Below are positions 8,342 to 17,967 of a stretch of 64,000 nt of DNA, in pieces. The stretch is taken from the NCBI GenBank assembly GCA_013298765.1, contig JAAFJA010000007.1, forward strand, positions 187,828-251,827, read 5' to 3'. The first letter of the stretch is position 1, and every line of letters starts with the position of its first letter. The notes beneath the pieces were generated by a model, which was not told the origin of the DNA, made no database searches, and saw only the letters and a program-made list of their open reading frames with translations. Origin of the DNA: Betaproteobacteria bacterium. GTDB lineage: Bacteria; Pseudomonadota; Gammaproteobacteria; Burkholderiales; Casimicrobiaceae. The position numbers and the translations under genes were made by a program.

Positions 8342-10476
8342 AACGAAAAGCACTTGCGACCCGCGAACGAGGCATCGTGGCTGCGCCTGCGAGCGCCGCG
8401 CTCGATGAGTCATATCGGCTCTTGTTTGAAGCCGCGCCTGATGCCATTCTCGTAGTCGACCGGGCTGGCATCATTCGCTTAAACAACTCCGAAGCCGAGC
8501 GTTTGCTCGACGCCAGCGTGGGCGAATTGTGTGGGCTTTCGGTCGAAAAGTTAATTCCCTTGAGTGCGCGCAAACATCACGCGAAGCTGCGCGAGTCGTA
8601 TGCGGGTACGCCGCGTAAACGGCCGATGGGAATGGGGCTATCACTCTCTGCGATGAAGCTTTCGGGTCGGGAGTTTCCTGTCGAAATCTCGCTGTCTCCC
8701 ATGAAGAGCGAGCATCCCGAAAGCGCAGACGTAATCGTGATCCTGCGCGATGTGAGCGAGCGCCTGCAGGCGCGCCGCACTGAGCGCGAACTGGTGCGGG
8801 CGAACGCGCTTGCGCGAGTGAGCGCTGGCGTGCTGCGCGAGCTCGAGTTGAACGCAGCGCTTCGTGAAGTCGCAGAGATTGCGAGTGACCCGCTTGCAGC
8901 GGAGGCATTCGGGATCTTCATGCTCGACACGGAGCGTGAGCAATTGCAATGTCTTGCGGCAGCGGGCGTGCTCCGCGCGAGCATCCAGGGCCGCTCGATT
9001 CCGCGCTCAGACCGCTTGCTGTCCGGGCAAGCGCTTGCTAGCGGCACACCGGTATTGATTGGCGATGCGCGAGCCGTACAGGATTCGCTTTGTGAACTGC
9101 TACGCGAACTTGGGGTTCGCAGTCTCATGATGGCGCCGCTCAATGATCGTGATCGCGGTAACGGCTTACTGGTGGTGGGCACGCGAGAGCCCAATTGCTT
9201 CACCACTGAGGACATCGCATTCCTCGAAGCAATCGCCAACATCGTTTCCAACGCACTTCAGCGTAGCGCCACCGAGGAAAAGCTGATGCTTTCGCAGCGT
9301 TTGGAATCCCTCGGGCAGCTTACCGGTGGCGTTGCGCATGATTTCAACAATTTGCTCACCGTGATGTCGGGCAACTTACAAATCCTTGGCGACAGCAAAC
9401 TTGAAGATCGCTACGCCGAGCGAGCGCTCGCAGCTGCAGCACGTGCAGCGCAACGAGGTACCGAGCTCACAGGAAAATTACTTGCCTTTTCTCGCCGACA
9501 GACGCTTAGGCCAGAGGCAATCGATGTAAAGAAGCTGCTCGCAAGCTTTCGCGATCTACTTGCGCGCACACTGGGTGCAAATATCGAAATCATTGTTCGC
9601 ACCGAACCGAAGATGCCGAGGATCGTCGCCGATAGTGGTCAATTGGAAACCGCTCTATTGAATCTAGCCGTGAACGCGCGCGATGCAATGCCGAATGGCG
9701 GCAAGCTCACAATCGACGCGAGCCGTTTCGATGCGGCCACAGACGCTTCGGTGTTAAGCCCAGAGCTTCCGGCGGGCCAATATGTCAGGTTTACGGTGGC
9801 CGATACGGGTGTGGGCATGTCACGTGAGACGCTCACGCGTGCATTTGAACCCTTCTTCACCACAAAGGGTACCGGCAAAGGCAGCGGGCTAGGCCTTAGC
9901 ATGGTGTACGGCTTTGCCAAGCAATCGCAAGGGCATGTCAGCGCGTATAGCGAGCCCGGATTAGGCACTGCAGTTAACTTGTATTTACCGGTAAGCGAGG
10001 CAAAGTTACCCAAGCGGGCAAGCGCCAACGCGCAACCCTTGGTTACGGCCCAAGGCGAGGAACACATATTGATCGTTGAAGACGATGAAGGTGTACGCGC
10101 GGTTGCTGAACAGTTTCTTCGCGCGCTTGGCTATCGCGTCGTCGCGGTTGACGATCGGGCGGGCGCTGTTGCGGCGCTCAAGGCGAACCCTGGCACGAAC
10201 CTGCTGTTTACGGACGTCGTCTTACGCGGCGGCGAGACGGGGCCAAAGGTCGCCGAAGCGCTTCATGCGATCGCACCTGACCTACCCGTGCTCTACGCGT
10301 CGGGGTATGCGCGAAGCGCCCTTCCGCTGCAGATCGCGCTAGATGGCGAACTCGCATTCCTTCGAAAGCCGTATACCCGCGAAGGGCTGGGTCGAGCGGT
10401 GCGAGAGGTGATTGATCGCGCTACAAACGTGGGTGCGAAACCCAAGTCGCGGAGCGGCAAGCTTAAGCGAACGTAA
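8338..10476 (+). CDS. Hybrid sensor histidine kinase (PAS-GAF-HisKA-HATPase-REC)
   Basis: A 712-aa cytoplasmic hybrid kinase with no clear membrane helix. A PAS domain (about residues 25-140) is followed by a GAF domain (about 160-310). The HisKA motif GGVAHDFNNLL puts the phosphorylated His near 334. A HATPase domain with NLAVNARDAM, DTGVGM and GSGLGLSMVYG comes next, and a C-terminal receiver starts near residue 575 (ILIVEDDEGVR, acceptor Asp near 625). It is translationally coupled to the preceding OmpR-type regulator. The soluble PAS/GAF input suggests sensing of an intracellular ligand or redox state; the signal cannot be read from sequence. Confidence 0.9.
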   Translation: MKRKALATRERGIVAAPASAALDESYRLLFEAAPDAILVVDRAGIIRLNNSEAERLLDASVGELCGLSVEKLIPLSARKHHAKLRESYAGTPRKRPMGMGLSLSAMKLSGREFPVEISLSPMKSEHPESADVIVILRDVSERLQARRTERELVRANALARVSAGVLRELELNAALREVAEIASDPLAAEAFGIFMLDTEREQLQCLAAAGVLRASIQGRSIPRSDRLLSGQALASGTPVLIGDARAVQDSLCELLRELGVRSLMMAPLNDRDRGNGLLVVGTREPNCFTTEDIAFLEAIANIVSNALQRSATEEKLMLSQRLESLGQLTGGVAHDFNNLLTVMSGNLQILGDSKLEDRYAERALAAAARAAQRGTELTGKLLAFSRRQTLRPEAIDVKKLLASFRDLLARTLGANIEIIVRTEPKMPRIVADSGQLETALLNLAVNARDAMPNGGKLTIDASRFDAATDASVLSPELPAGQYVRFTVADTGVGMSRETLTRAFEPFFTTKGTGKGSGLGLSMVYGFAKQSQGHVSAYSEPGLGTAVNLYLPVSEAKLPKRASANAQPLVTAQGEEHILIVEDDEGVRAVAEQFLRALGYRVVAVDDRAGAVAALKANPGTNLLFTDVVLRGGETGPKVAEALHAIAPDLPVLYASGYARSALPLQIALDGELAFLRKPYTREGLGRAVREVIDRATNVGAKPKSRSGKLKRT

Positions 10477-10544
10477 TTTTTCGTGCCGTGAGTTCCGCCG
10501 CGGCTTGGGCGGAACTCGCGCGCGCTCGACTGATTTCGCCGAGT

Positions 10545-11279
10545 TCAGTGAATCGGTGCGCTCGCTCCGCCAAGCTTCGCGCGGGCAAGGCCGATAAGCG
10601 CGTTCACGTCGATGAGCTCGATATCGCGACGAGTGACTTTAACCAAGCCATGCTTTTGAAAGCGAGAGAAAACCCGACTCACCGTTTCCAGCGTGAGCCC
10701 GAGGAAGCTGCCGATTTCGGCACGTGTCATGCGCAGCATGAACCGCGTGGCCGAGAAGCCGCGCGCAGCAAATCGCTCTGACAGATCAAGCAAGAAGGCG
10801 GCAACGCGTTCGTCCGCATTGAGCAACCCCAAGGCTGCAAGCCAGCCGTGTTCGTCGCGCAGTGCAGCGCTCAAGCGCTGATACAGAAAGCGCGCGACAT
10901 CGCGGCGTTCGAACGCGAGTGATTCGATCGCGTCGTACGGTATTTCGACGACGCAGCAGGTGTCAAGCGCGACCACCGACGTGGTGTGCACGCCAGAGTC
11001 GATGGCTTCAAGGCCGAGAAGATCGCCGGGAAGAGGGAATCCGAGCGTCTGCTCACGTCCATCCTCTTGAATCAGCACGCGCTTTAATGTTCCGGAGCGC
11101 ACGTAGTAGACCGAGCGAAAGGTGTCGCCCGCGCGATGGATCGCGGTCCCGACGGTCACCACACGCGGGCGGCCGAGCGCAACGATGTCGTCAACGCAAT
11201 GTTGGGTGTTTTGACGCGTCGCACGGTAGCTGATAGCGCCCGTTGAAGCAGTTGGGGTCGTTGTCATCGGTACGTTCAT
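10545..11279 (-). CDS. FNR-family transcription regulator without Fe-S cysteines (FixK-like)
   Basis: Crp/Fnr-type regulator: an N-terminal cyclic-nucleotide-binding-like beta-barrel (VGTAIHRAGDTF, RSGTLKRV) and a C-terminal helix-turn-helix. The recognition helix reads LTLETVSRVFSRF, the E-xxSR pattern of FNR-type proteins that bind TTGAT-like half sites. The N-terminal cysteine cluster that holds the 4Fe-4S centre in FNR/ANR is absent. By family knowledge this makes it FixK/DNR-like rather than a direct oxygen sensor. ATG 11279 is preferred to an upstream frame opening because GGGAG precedes it. It could act on the two FNR boxes at the cco genes. Confidence 0.82.
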   Translation of the reverse strand: MNVPMTTTPTASTGAISYRATRQNTQHCVDDIVALGRPRVVTVGTAIHRAGDTFRSVYYVRSGTLKRVLIQEDGREQTLGFPLPGDLLGLEAIDSGVHTTSVVALDTCCVVEIPYDAIESLAFERRDVARFLYQRLSAALRDEHGWLAALGLLNADERVAAFLLDLSERFAARGFSATRFMLRMTRAEIGSFLGLTLETVSRVFSRFQKHGLVKVTRRDIELIDVNALIGLARAKLGGASAPIH

Positions 11280-11548
11280 CTTTTCTCTCCCTGTGTTGCC
11301 TGAGTCGATGCACGTAATGTCGGCTTCGCGAGATAACGGGGGATGAACGTTCGGTAACAGTGTGTAAACAGCTTCGCACCGTGTGTTGAAAACACAGCGG
11401 CGCACTCACTTCGGTAGCAGCCGACGAATAAATAAGTGAGCTCTTCTTGCCCAATTTAAAACGGGGCCAGCGTTTATTTTTCGATTAAATAGACTTGTTA
11501 ATAAAACGCGGCCAGTACCCATAAAAAAAGACACAAATGAATAATGCT

Positions 11549-13714
11549 TTATCCAAAATCGTAAGGATCGACATCGATCGTCCAACGGAGCTTGCATTTG
11601 CGCGATTCGATGTCTTCACGAAGCAGCGATAGCGCTTTCGCGAGCGCCGCTGTCTTTGGTGCAATCGCCTGCATCGTCCATCGCGTAAAGTCGGCTTTGC
11701 GTGCGAGCGGTGCGGGCTGTGGCGCAAATACTTCACCGTCTTCCACTGCGAGCGCCTTGCGAAGTGTGGCATGCGCGTGAACGAAGAAATCGGCGACCAC
11801 TTGGCTATCTTTCGCTTCGGCGCGAATCAAGGCCATGCGGGTGACGGGCGGCAATCCAAACGTTTCACGCGCACGTAGCGATTCGTCAGCGAAGCCGTCG
11901 AAATCGTGGCGAAGGATCGCTTGATACGTCGGGTGATCGGGGAATTCTGTCTGCACGATCACTTCGCCCGGTTCGGTTGAATGTCGCCCAGCACGGCCGG
12001 CGACTTGCGTGAGCAGTGCGAAGAGATCCTCTTGCGAACGGAAATCGCTCGAAAATATCGCACGATCCGAATCGACCACGCCCACCAACGTCAGCGCCGG
12101 AAAATCATGCCCTTTGGCAAGCATTTGAGTGCCCACGACCACATCGATTTCGCGCGCGAGAATTCGCTCATAGAGCTGTTGCCAGGCATACTTTCCGGAG
12201 AGCGCATCAGTATCAGCGCGCGCGATTCGTGCGCCTGGGAATCGCTCAACCAACGCTTGTTCAAGCTTTTGTGTGCCGACGCCTGAGCCAACGAGCTCGG
12301 GGTGGCCGCAAGCAAGGCATTTGTTCGGAACCGGTGCCTGAAAGCCGCAATGATGGCAGCGCAGTGAGCGAATCGATTGATGCAGCGTGAGCTTCGCGTC
12401 GCATCGTTTACAAGGCGCACTCCACGCGCAATGCGGGCAGTAAAGTGACGGTGCAAAACCGCGCCGATTGACCAAAACCAAGGATTGCTCGCCGCGCGCA
12501 ATTCGCATTTCGATGGCGTCGGCCAGCGCATCTGAGAGCCCGAGCTTCACATGGCGGCCCTTCGCGGGCACGTAGCGCATCCGCGGCAGTGGCGCAGCGG
12601 TTGCGCGCTCTGCCAAGCGCAGCAATCGGTAGCGTCCAGCACGCGCTTGCCGCCACGACTCCAACGAAGGCGTTGCGCTGGCAAGAATCACGGGGATGTT
12701 GAGCCGTTGCGCCCGCACAATGGCCACGTCTCGAGCGTGGTAGCGCGGCGATTCGTTTTGTTTGTATGACGCATCGTGCTCTTCGTCAATCACGATCAGC
12801 CCGAGCGCGGGCAACGGCGCGAACACCGCGAGCCGCGTTCCGATCACGAGTTGCGCTCGCCCTTGATGCGCTTGGTGCCACGCGCGATTACGCTCGCCTG
12901 GGGCGAGCTTTGAATGCAAAACGACGCTCGCCACGTTCGGCAGCGACTTTTCAATGCGCTCAATTAGCTGCGGCGTGAGGTTGATCTCGGGCACCAGTAA
13001 CAACGCCTGTTTACCGGCTGAGATTGCGTTGGCAATCGCGTCGAGATACACCTCGGTTTTGCCGCTGCCAGTCACGCCGTGCAGCAGCGAAACACCAAAC
13101 CCGGACTGCGCCTCGCGCAGCCGCAACACTGCGCTTTCTTGTGCGGCGGTGAACTTAGGAAAGGTGGGGAAGGTGAACGCCTCCTGAGGGCGATCAAACA
13201 TCGGCTCTACCCAGCCCTTGGCAATCCACTCGGTGAGCGTTCTGCGCTGGTTTGGCGAGAGCCCAGCGCGATCAGCGACGGTTAGGGTCTGTTGCAACTG
13301 TTCGCGGAGCGCCTTCGAGCGCTGCTGCCGTGCGCCGAGAAGGGCCGTTGCCCTAACCCCGAGCAGCGTTGTGCGCCACGCGACGGGGCTCGGTTGCGGC
13401 GGCGCATCGCTGGGCGTGATGAGCCCGAAGGCCACGCCGGGTGTGACTTGATAATACCGAGCCACAAATTCCGCTAAAGCGATCAATTCATCAGGCAAAG
13501 AGCTGCATAAAACGCGCTTTACAACTTTAAGTTTTTTCGCCTCTTCGCCCTGTATTAATAATGAGTGGCGGACGAGCGCCGAGTAAGCTTTCGTGCCTAC
13601 CGTGACTTCGACCGCGCCGCCGACTTCGGCGTGATCGTTGGCACTCAGCACGTAGTCGAGCGGCTTGCCAATGGCAAGCGGGACGTCGACGGTAAGCTTA
13701 GTGAGTGCTGACAT
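11549..13714 (-). CDS. priA: PriA, primosomal replication-restart helicase
   Basis: Superfamily 2 DNA helicase that reloads the replicative helicase at stalled forks. The 721-aa chain has the N-terminal 3' DNA-binding domain, Walker A HGVTGSGKTEVY, Walker B IVIDEEHD, and the PriA zinc-binding insert with paired cysteines (CPHC, CKRC, CHHC, CLACG). QVAGRAGR marks helicase motif VI. The ATG at 13714 (MSALTKLTVDVPL) is chosen over an upstream in-frame ATG at 13768 because it matches the family N-terminus. hemE follows upstream on the same strand, a neighbourhood common in betaproteobacteria. Confidence 0.97.
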   Translation of the reverse strand: MSALTKLTVDVPLAIGKPLDYVLSANDHAEVGGAVEVTVGTKAYSALVRHSLLIQGEEAKKLKVVKRVLCSSLPDELIALAEFVARYYQVTPGVAFGLITPSDAPPQPSPVAWRTTLLGVRATALLGARQQRSKALREQLQQTLTVADRAGLSPNQRRTLTEWIAKGWVEPMFDRPQEAFTFPTFPKFTAAQESAVLRLREAQSGFGVSLLHGVTGSGKTEVYLDAIANAISAGKQALLLVPEINLTPQLIERIEKSLPNVASVVLHSKLAPGERNRAWHQAHQGRAQLVIGTRLAVFAPLPALGLIVIDEEHDASYKQNESPRYHARDVAIVRAQRLNIPVILASATPSLESWRQARAGRYRLLRLAERATAAPLPRMRYVPAKGRHVKLGLSDALADAIEMRIARGEQSLVLVNRRGFAPSLYCPHCAWSAPCKRCDAKLTLHQSIRSLRCHHCGFQAPVPNKCLACGHPELVGSGVGTQKLEQALVERFPGARIARADTDALSGKYAWQQLYERILAREIDVVVGTQMLAKGHDFPALTLVGVVDSDRAIFSSDFRSQEDLFALLTQVAGRAGRHSTEPGEVIVQTEFPDHPTYQAILRHDFDGFADESLRARETFGLPPVTRMALIRAEAKDSQVVADFFVHAHATLRKALAVEDGEVFAPQPAPLARKADFTRWTMQAIAPKTAALAKALSLLREDIESRKCKLRWTIDVDPYDFG

Positions 13715-14105
13715 TACGGCGAAGAACCAGATCGAGTAGCGTCTAGATGACGCCCCGAAACGGTTCACACTTGTTGTGGATAACTTTGTGACTTATTTAG
13801 GTGGATTCGCTGCAAGCGCCGTTCTACGTGCGTTTTGCTGCAGTTGCGCAAATCTTATGCAAAAAAACTTTTCTTTGCTAAATCAAATACTTACAACGTA
13901 AACGCGTGCATACAGCCAAGGCGGGTACTCACGTGTGACGGAAATGTCATATTTGTGCATAACTCAGATTTTTTACCGCCTGTCAAGCGCGAAACTCGCG
14001 TTCAAAATCGTCCGGGCGGCTTCGGAACTGTGCTTGCTTTTCAGCGTCCTGCCTCGCGCACGTTGCCATGCGACGGTCATGATGATCGCACGACACGGCG
14101 CGACG
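13715..14105. other. priA-hemE intergenic region with a DnaA-box-like site
   Basis: An AT-rich gap of about 390 bp upstream of priA. It contains TGTGGATAA at 13775-13783, which matches a DnaA box on the other strand, and the near-match TGTGCATAA around 13954. Two scattered sites do not make an origin. The sequence probably holds the priA promoter. No gene is seen. Confidence 0.4.
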
Positions 14106-15176
14106 TTACGCGTTTGCGCTGCGGTGAATCTCATCCAGCAGCACGTGTACCAGCTCAGGGTTCGCATCCGGCGTGATGCCATGGCCTAGGTTCGCGATAT
14201 AGCGATGATGCGGATCAAATCCGCTCCACGCGTCGTGTACCGCGCGGCGCAGCGTCGCCTCATCGGTGGCCATGAGCGCAGGGTCAAAATTGCCCTGCAA
14301 AGTGATCTTTGCGCCAACGCTCGCTCGCGCCTCTGCGAGATCGGTTTGCCAATCGATACCGAGCGCGTCGGCGCCCAACTGCGCTTGAGCGGCAAGCGAA
14401 ACGTTTGCGCCTTTGCTGAAGCTGATGATCGGTATTCCCGGAAGTCGGCGTTTTAACTCGGCAACGATCTTCGTAATCGACGCCAGCGAATACTTTCGGT
14501 ATTGCGAAGGCGAAAGTACGCCGCCCCAACTATCAAAAATCATCAACACGTTTGCGCCCGCATGCGCCTGCGCCTCCAAGTATTCGATCACGCTCTGAGT
14601 GTTCACCTCCAACACGCGTTCAAGCAAGTCCGGACGCTGGAACATCATGCGGCGCACGTGCGCAAACTCATTGGCTGAGCCCGCACCTTCGATCATGTAA
14701 CAGGCGAGCGTAAACGGTGAACCCGAGAAGCCAATCAGCGGAATGCGCTGGACCACTTCGCCATTCACGTGATCTGTCAACGCTTGCTTGCAGTGGGCGA
14801 CGGCATCAAAGACATACTGCAGGGATTCAAGCGCCGGCTTTCGCAGCGCGGACACCGCTCGTTCGTCGCGCAGCGGACTTGCAAACTTGGGCCCCTCGCC
14901 GACGCCAAACGAGAGCCCGAGGTTCATCGCATCGGGAATCGTAAGAATGTCAGAGAAGAGGATCGCGGCATCGAGCGGGTAGCGCGCGAGCGGCTGCAGC
15001 ATCACTTCCGCACAAAATTCTTTCGAACGACACGCATCCATGAAGCTCGGAAAGCGGGCGCGACTTGCGCGGTATTCGGGCAGATAGCGCCCTGCTTGGC
15101 GAAGCAACCAAAGCGGCGGTCGCGGCAGTCGCTCGTCGGTGAACGCGCGTAAAAATAGGTCGTTAGCAAGTTTCAT
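14106..15176 (-). CDS. hemE: HemE, uroporphyrinogen decarboxylase
   Basis: Cytoplasmic enzyme that converts uroporphyrinogen III to coproporphyrinogen III in heme biosynthesis. The 356-aa chain has the family N-terminal motif PPLWLLRQAGRYLPEYR with its substrate-binding arginines. Further family segments are SDILTIPDAMNLGLSF, IGFSGSPFTLACYMIEG and the C-terminal GHGITPDANPE. Length is normal. It lies upstream of priA on the same strand. Heme supply suits the neighbouring cytochrome-rich cco genes, although the two groups are not one operon. Confidence 0.98.
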   Translation of the reverse strand: MKLANDLFLRAFTDERLPRPPLWLLRQAGRYLPEYRASRARFPSFMDACRSKEFCAEVMLQPLARYPLDAAILFSDILTIPDAMNLGLSFGVGEGPKFASPLRDERAVSALRKPALESLQYVFDAVAHCKQALTDHVNGEVVQRIPLIGFSGSPFTLACYMIEGAGSANEFAHVRRMMFQRPDLLERVLEVNTQSVIEYLEAQAHAGANVLMIFDSWGGVLSPSQYRKYSLASITKIVAELKRRLPGIPIISFSKGANVSLAAQAQLGADALGIDWQTDLAEARASVGAKITLQGNFDPALMATDEATLRRAVHDAWSGFDPHHRYIANLGHGITPDANPELVHVLLDEIHRSANA

Positions 15177-15249
15177 TTTTTGTTTCCGTCATGCAATCGT
15201 CGTGCGCGTTGCATCAACGTCGCGTCGAGGGCGTTTCTTCGGCGAGGCC

Positions 15250-16008
15250 TTAGCGCCGCACCATCGTGAGGGTGCGGTTTGACCAGCTTGGCGCGACGCG
15301 GCGCAGAAATGGTTTTCCAACCACGGCGTGGGTGAGCCCAGGTTTTTCGCTCACCACGGCTGTGATGCCGTAAACATCGATGTTGCCGACGCGAAGCGAG
15401 TTAAGCGGCAGCGTGTAGGTTTTGTACATCACGGGCTTGCCGTCCTTTGCCGCTTTCGCGAGCTCGGCGTTGCGCGCCTCTCGCTGTTCGCGCTGCTCCT
15501 TGGTCTCATCAGCCGCTCTCGGCGTGGCCGGTACGCGTAAGCTGCGTGCGGGCTTGTCTTTGTACGGCAAACCCAATCGATCTGCGTCTGCTGAAGAAAT
15601 CACGATTGTGTCCGCATTGCGATCAATTTCCGCCACTGCAATGACGCCTCCGTTCACCGTGATGGGCGTCATGTACCGATTCTTTTGATCGGCACGTACT
15701 TGGTGCGTAATGAATCCTTGCGTCTGCGAATCGACCAACAGCGTTTCGCCCACCCGCATGCGCCGCCGCTCGCCGTTGATCAAAAACACAGCGTAATCAC
15801 CGTCGATTTTTTCCAGCAATAGACCTTCGTCCGTGAATCGATCTCGCGCAACGTCACGAGCGACGCCGTCGATCAGGAAGCGCGCGCTCGACGCGGCGCT
15901 CACCGACTGCAATTGCAGCGTCGTCGCAGAAGCGCTGGATGCAAAAGCAACTAAGAGGAGCGTGAACGTGACGCGCGCACGACGAAGTAGCGTTTCGAGG
16001 TAAGCCAT
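15250..16008 (-). CDS. Retropepsin-like aspartic protease family protein, active site altered
   Basis: A 252-aa exported or membrane-anchored protein: an N-terminal signal helix, a beta-rich middle, and a C-terminal domain resembling the clan AA (retropepsin-like) family seen in proteobacteria (MTPITVNGG start, VVGKPFLRRV end). The catalytic DTG/DSG loop of active members reads DRNAD here, so proteolytic activity is doubtful. A Lys/Glu/Arg-rich insert (around ETKEQREQREARNAE) interrupts the domain. ATG 16008 gives a good signal sequence and is preferred to the upstream opening at 16032. The function is unknown; family membership is inferred from pattern only. Confidence 0.6.
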   Translation of the reverse strand: MAYLETLLRRARVTFTLLLVAFASSASATTLQLQSVSAASSARFLIDGVARDVARDRFTDEGLLLEKIDGDYAVFLINGERRRMRVGETLLVDSQTQGFITHQVRADQKNRYMTPITVNGGVIAVAEIDRNADTIVISSADADRLGLPYKDKPARSLRVPATPRAADETKEQREQREARNAELAKAAKDGKPVMYKTYTLPLNSLRVGNIDVYGITAVVSEKPGLTHAVVGKPFLRRVAPSWSNRTLTMVRR

Positions 16009-16308
16009 AGAAGAGATGCTATCCGAGCCCAACTCGACATTTGAGGCGCTGCGTCAAGTTCGGTTCGATCCGAGTCGCACGACTGGCGCTCGGAAGGCAT
16101 CAGCGGAGCGCGCTCACGTGCCTAACTCTGCGTTTCTACAGTTCCGCGAGTCGTTACAGCATAAAAGGCTAAGATCAATTTTAATTACGGCTAGCGCAAT
16201 ATTTAGCTTACTAACAACAGACAATAAAAAAGATCGCTAGCCCCAATCAAATAAGGACTAGCGTCAATCGGTCTATTCAAATTTCTCGCGCACAGCGGGG
16301 GCCGAGCA

Positions 16309-16386
16309 GCGACTTAGCGAGGCAGGCTCGAGGTGCCTATCAAGAACGTGTCCACCGCCTTGGCGCACTGCCGACCCTCGCGAACT
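16309..16386 (-). repeat. Duplicated 3' tail of gltD
   Basis: On the minus strand this segment encodes [20 protein letters not shown] plus PR and a stop. That is the same C-terminus as gltD (16474 onward), with substitutions at the Met-Gly-Ser positions. About 78 bp is shared with the true gltD end. It looks like a tandem remnant of a partial gltD duplication, with only the last 22 codons preserved. Confidence 0.8.
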
Positions 16387-16399
16387 TGCGAGCGTTAAG

Positions 16400-16424
16400 A
16401 AAACAGTACCTGCGTACTGTTTTT
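16400..16424. terminator. Bidirectional rho-independent terminator after gltD
   Basis: AAAACAGTAC, loop CTGC, GTACTGTTTT: a perfect 10-bp stem with T-runs usable on either strand. It lies between the gltD stop and the duplicated gltD tail and would end the leftward gltB-gltD transcript. Confidence 0.8.
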
Positions 16425-16473
16425 AGCGAGCAAGGCCGGACGGCATGCTTGCCGTTCGGCTGCGATTCGCGAC

Positions 16474-17949
16474 TTAGCGGGGCAAACTTGAGCTGCCCAT
16501 GAGGAACGTGTCCACCGCCTTGGCACACTGCCGACCCTCGCGAATCGCCCAGACGACCAAGCTTTGCCCACGGCGCATATCGCCCGCCGCAAACAACTTA
16601 GGCACGTTAGTCGCGTAGGCCTTTGCTGCGCCGAGGTTCTCTTCGGTGTTGGCGAGCGCATTGCCGCGCGGATCGCGATCTACACCAAACGCTTCGAGCA
16701 CGGGCGCGACAGGATGAACGAAACCCATCGCCAGCAGCACGATGTCCGCCTTCATTTCCCATTCGCTGCCCGGCACTTCTTCCATCTTGCCGTTTGACCA
16801 TTCCACGCGCGCCGCTTTCAGGCCCGTGACTTGTCCGTTGGCGCCGACGAGTGCTTTGGTGGTGACTGACCAATCGCGATTCGCACCTTCTTCGTGAGAA
16901 GAGGACGTGCGCATCTTGAGCGGCCAGTTCGGCCATGTCATCGTTTTATTTTCTTGCTCTGGCGGTTGCGGCATCAATTCGAACTGGGTGACGCTCGCTG
17001 CGCCGTGGCGATTGCTCGTACCCACGCAATCCGAGCCGGTGTCACCGCCACCGATCACGACCACGTGTTTGCCTTTTGCCGAAATCACTTCAACATCATC
17101 GCCCGCGACGCGTTTGTTTTGCAGCGGCAGAAATTCCATCGCGTAGTAAACGCCCTTCAATTCACGACCTGGCACAGGCAAATCGCGCGGATGCTCCGAG
17201 CCGACCGCGAGAACGACTGCATCGAACTCTTGTTTCAAGGTCTCTGGTGAAACAGTTTCTTTCGCGTCGCTACCCACTCCCGCAGTGAGTTTTCCGTCGC
17301 CAACCAGAACGGAAGTCTTGAACGTTACGCCCTCCGCTTCCATCTGCGTGATGCGACGATCAATGTGCGACTTCTCCATTTTGAAATCGGGAATACCGTA
17401 GCGCAGGAGACCACCGATGCGATCAGATTTTTCAAACACCGTCACCGCGTGTCCCGCACGCGCGAGCTGCTGAGCCGCAGCAAGCCCCGCAGGTCCAGAG
17501 CCAACAACCGCGACCGTCTTCCCCGTTTTGACGGGATTGATCTGCGGCTTAACCCAGCCTTCTTCCCAGCCCTTATCGATGATGAAGTGCTCAATCGACT
17601 TGATTCCGACGGCGTCGTTGTTGATGTTCAACGTACACGCAGCTTCGCACGGCGCAGGGCACACGCGACCGGTGAACTCGGGGAAGTTATTCGTCGAATG
17701 AAGCGTATCGAGCGCTTCTGCGTAGTTGCCGCGATAAACAAGATCGTTCCAATCAGGAATGATGTTGTTGATCGGACAGCCCGTTTGGCAAAACGGGATG
17801 CCGCAATCCATGCAGCGCGCACCTTGCTGTTTCGCCTCATCGTTATTCAAGGTGATGACGAATTCGCGATAGTGCTTCGTGCGCGATTCGGGCGCTTCTG
17901 AAGCCTCTTTCAGGCGTTGGTATTCGATGAATCCTGTGACTTTTCCCAT
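16474..17949 (-). CDS. gltD: GltD, glutamate synthase small subunit
   Basis: NADPH-dependent glutamate synthase beta subunit, which feeds electrons to GltB for glutamate synthesis from glutamine and 2-oxoglutarate. The N-terminal iron-sulfur cysteines are visible ([28 protein letters not shown]), then the FAD-binding [17 protein letters not shown] and the NADPH-binding [14 protein letters not shown]. The length of 491 aa is normal. It is on the same strand as gltB but separated from it by a small DUF1272 gene, with 18 nt between that gene and gltD, so the three probably form one operon. Confidence 0.97.
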   Translation of the reverse strand: MGKVTGFIEYQRLKEASEAPESRTKHYREFVITLNNDEAKQQGARCMDCGIPFCQTGCPINNIIPDWNDLVYRGNYAEALDTLHSTNNFPEFTGRVCPAPCEAACTLNINNDAVGIKSIEHFIIDKGWEEGWVKPQINPVKTGKTVAVVGSGPAGLAAAQQLARAGHAVTVFEKSDRIGGLLRYGIPDFKMEKSHIDRRITQMEAEGVTFKTSVLVGDGKLTAGVGSDAKETVSPETLKQEFDAVVLAVGSEHPRDLPVPGRELKGVYYAMEFLPLQNKRVAGDDVEVISAKGKHVVVIGGGDTGSDCVGTSNRHGAASVTQFELMPQPPEQENKTMTWPNWPLKMRTSSSHEEGANRDWSVTTKALVGANGQVTGLKAARVEWSNGKMEEVPGSEWEMKADIVLLAMGFVHPVAPVLEAFGVDRDPRGNALANTEENLGAAKAYATNVPKLFAAGDMRRGQSLVVWAIREGRQCAKAVDTFLMGSSSLPR

Positions 17950-17967
17950 GATGCAATCTTTAACGTA

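Noticed and set aside
13775-13962. DnaA-box-like sites between priA and hemE as a replication origin
   Set aside because: Only two isolated matches, no cluster, no dnaA/dnaN and no AT-rich unwinding repeats.
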